The notes beneath the pieces are model-generated. The model saw nothing but the letters and a program-made list of their open reading frames with translations, ran no database searches and was not told where the DNA came from. 64,000 bases of DNA from an uncultured Pelagibacteraceae bacterium (lineage in GTDB: Bacteria; Pseudomonadota; Alphaproteobacteria; Pelagibacterales; Pelagibacteraceae): assembly GCA_902579465.1 (NCBI GenBank), contig CACHGV010000006.1, positions 1 through 64,000 of the forward strand, written 5' to 3'. Shown one piece after another: positions 62,643 through 64,000 of the stretch. The translations under genes were made by a program, and so were the position numbers. How positions within the stretch are numbered: position 1 is the first letter of the stretch; the number at the start of each line of letters is the position of its first letter.

Positions 62643-64000
62643 ATGAAAAATGAGTTGTCATTTGATGTAGTGGTGATTGGCGGTGGGCATGCAGGATGCG
62701 AAGCGGCTGCAGCATCTGCTAGATTGGGAGTAAATACAGCCTTATTTACGCATAAATTCGATACTATTGGTGAGATGTCATGTAATCCAGCTATAGGAGG
62801 ATTAGGTAAAGGTCATCTTGTTCGTGAGATAGACGCACTAGACGGTGTAATGGGAGAAGTTGCGGATAAATCAGGAATACAATTTCGATTATTAAACAGA
62901 AGTAGAGGTCCTGCAGTGCGGGGACCACGTACGCAAAGTGATAGATCTTTATATAAGAAATATATGCAAGAAAAATTGGCAAACTATTGTAATTTAAGCA
63001 TTTTTTCTGATCCTGTAATAAAGTTCATTTTTAAAAAAAACGACATAATTGGTTTTATTACACAAGAAGGTAAAAAAGTACTCTCATCAAAAGTAATTTT
63101 AACAACTGGAACTTTTCTAAATGGGTTAATCCACATTGGTAATGAACAAACGCCTGCAGGGAGATTTAATGAAAAACCCTCAACTGGTTTAAGTGAACAG
63201 TTAGAAAAATATAATTTTAAAATTGGAAGATTAAAAACAGGAACACCTCCAAGATTGGATGCAACGACAATTAACTTTGAAAAACTCGAGGAGCAGCATG
63301 CAGATGAAGATCCGTATTTTTTCTCCTTCCTTACAAAAAAAAATATTAATAAACAAATTTCTTGTAGGATGACTTATACCAACCAGACAGTGCATGATAT
63401 AATTTCTAAAAATATTAAAAGTAGTGCTATGTACTCTGGAAGTATCCAGGGTGTTGGTCCTAGATACTGTCCTTCTATAGAAGATAAAATTGTAAAGTTT
63501 GCCGATAAACAAAAGCATCAAATATTTTTGGAGCCAGAGGGTTTAAATGATAAAACTATATACCCTAACGGAATTTCAACTTCTCTTCCTGCTGTTGTGC
63601 AGCAAGAAATATGTAATAATATCAATGGTTTAGAAAACGTAAAGATATTAAGACCTGGATATGCTATAGAATATGATTTTGTGGACCCAAGAGAGCTATT
63701 TTTAACATTAGAGACAAAAAAAATTAGAAATCTTTACCTAGCAGGACAAATAAATGGTACTACAGGTTATGAAGAAGCAGCCGCTCAGGGCTTGATTGCT
63801 GGAATTAATGCTTCTCTTTCTATATTAGGAAAAGAACCATTTATCCTTGATAGATCTGAGGCGTATATAGGTGTGATGATAGATGATTTGGTCACAAAAG
63901 GAGTTGCTGAGCCTTATAGAATGTTCACTTCAAGAGCAGAATATAGGTTATCTTTGAGATCTGATAATGCTGATCTAAGACTCACTCAAAAAGGAATTGA
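62643..64000 (+). CDS. mnmG: tRNA uridine-5-carboxymethylaminomethyl modification enzyme MnmG (cut by window end)
   Basis: MnmG (GidA) is the FAD partner of MnmE. About 452 of 600-plus residues are in the window. It starts ATG at 62643 ([20 protein letters not shown]), with the FAD-binding GGGHAGCEA, then [34 protein letters not shown] and [20 protein letters not shown]. The last bases lie in the helical part, with the C-terminus beyond 64000. It is 76 bases downstream of mnmE. Confidence 0.97.
   Translation, partial: MKNELSFDVVVIGGGHAGCEAAAASARLGVNTALFTHKFDTIGEMSCNPAIGGLGKGHLVREIDALDGVMGEVADKSGIQFRLLNRSRGPAVRGPRTQSDRSLYKKYMQEKLANYCNLSIFSDPVIKFIFKKNDIIGFITQEGKKVLSSKVILTTGTFLNGLIHIGNEQTPAGRFNEKPSTGLSEQLEKYNFKIGRLKTGTPPRLDATTINFEKLEEQHADEDPYFFSFLTKKNINKQISCRMTYTNQTVHDIISKNIKSSAMYSGSIQGVGPRYCPSIEDKIVKFADKQKHQIFLEPEGLNDKTIYPNGISTSLPAVVQQEICNNINGLENVKILRPGYAIEYDFVDPRELFLTLETKKIRNLYLAGQINGTTGYEEAAAQGLIAGINASLSILGKEPFILDRSEAYIGVMIDDLVTKGVAEPYRMFTSRAEYRLSLRSDNADLRLTQKGI

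Noticed and set aside
1-64000. CRISPR arrays, transposons, prophage or integrase genes
   Set aside because: No regularly spaced repeats, transposase, integrase or phage structural genes seen; the Cas4-like nuclease has no cas neighbours.

Overview
The window is about 30% G+C chromosomal DNA of a SAR11-type alphaproteobacterium (Candidatus Pelagibacter or a close relative). The basis is family recognition and layout, not a database search: strong A+T bias, many Lys/Asn/Ile codons, very short or overlapping gene junctions, and an alphaproteobacterial gene order around the replication origin (dnaQ-coaE-aroE-maf-PEP synthetase regulator | hemE-hemH-hemJ-rho ... mnmE-mnmG).

Layout. 1-2811: cytochrome c maturation genes ccmF(partial)-E-D-C, minus strand. 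2812-7966: hspQ, septation protein A, a DUF2794 protein, a BAX-inhibitor-like protein, an aldo-keto reductase, an IalB-like protein, argG and a tiny basic ORF. 8020-10810: an accessory block of four unassigned or nuclease-like genes, two with strong Shine-Dalgarno sites, ending at two hairpin terminators. 10841-18128: a photolyase-related FAD protein, an MBL hydrolase, folD, yggT, mscS, hemD-hemC and tsaD. 18147-24589: a sugar-nucleotide epimerase islet, an EVE protein, acs, an unassigned gene and the DUF4212/sodium:solute symporter pair. 24598-29164: a second YggT-like protein, rpe, a heparinase-like protein, purH and phhB. 29157-34823: a variable region with a sulfotransferase, tRNA-Gly(GCC), a small islet bounded by a partial tRNA-Gly copy, and a TPR-sulfotransferase / 2OG-oxygenase / TPR cluster. 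34850-39268: a Lon-N protein, a UbiH-like hydroxylase, ftsK and lolA. 39261-46918: a minus-strand run of hisB-hisH-fkbM-hisA-hisF-hisE, then mcl-mtkA-mtkB, hinT and a GNAT gene. 47010-54256: hslVU, smr, a Tim44-like protein, fxsA, secB, dnaQ, coaE, aroE, maf and the PEP synthetase regulator. 54257-54540: candidate oriC. 54541-64000: hemE-hemH-hemJ, rho, a TPR protein, two tandem sulfotransferases, mnmE and mnmG (cut by the window end).

Most genes are housekeeping genes packed as in a streamlined genome. The points that stand out are: (1) a malate-CoA ligase plus malyl-CoA lyase set translationally coupled to the histidine operon; (2) a candidate oriC with a DnaA box and a CtrA-type box; (3) a 1.6-kb islet that replaced the 5' half of a tRNA-Gly gene and carries one secreted protein gene; (4) an accessory block with a variant GIY-YIG protein and a Cas4/RecB-like Fe-S nuclease; (5) four sulfotransferase genes in two loci; (6) a photolyase-related protein whose domain order looks permuted. 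I found no CRISPR array, prophage, transposase or integrase gene.
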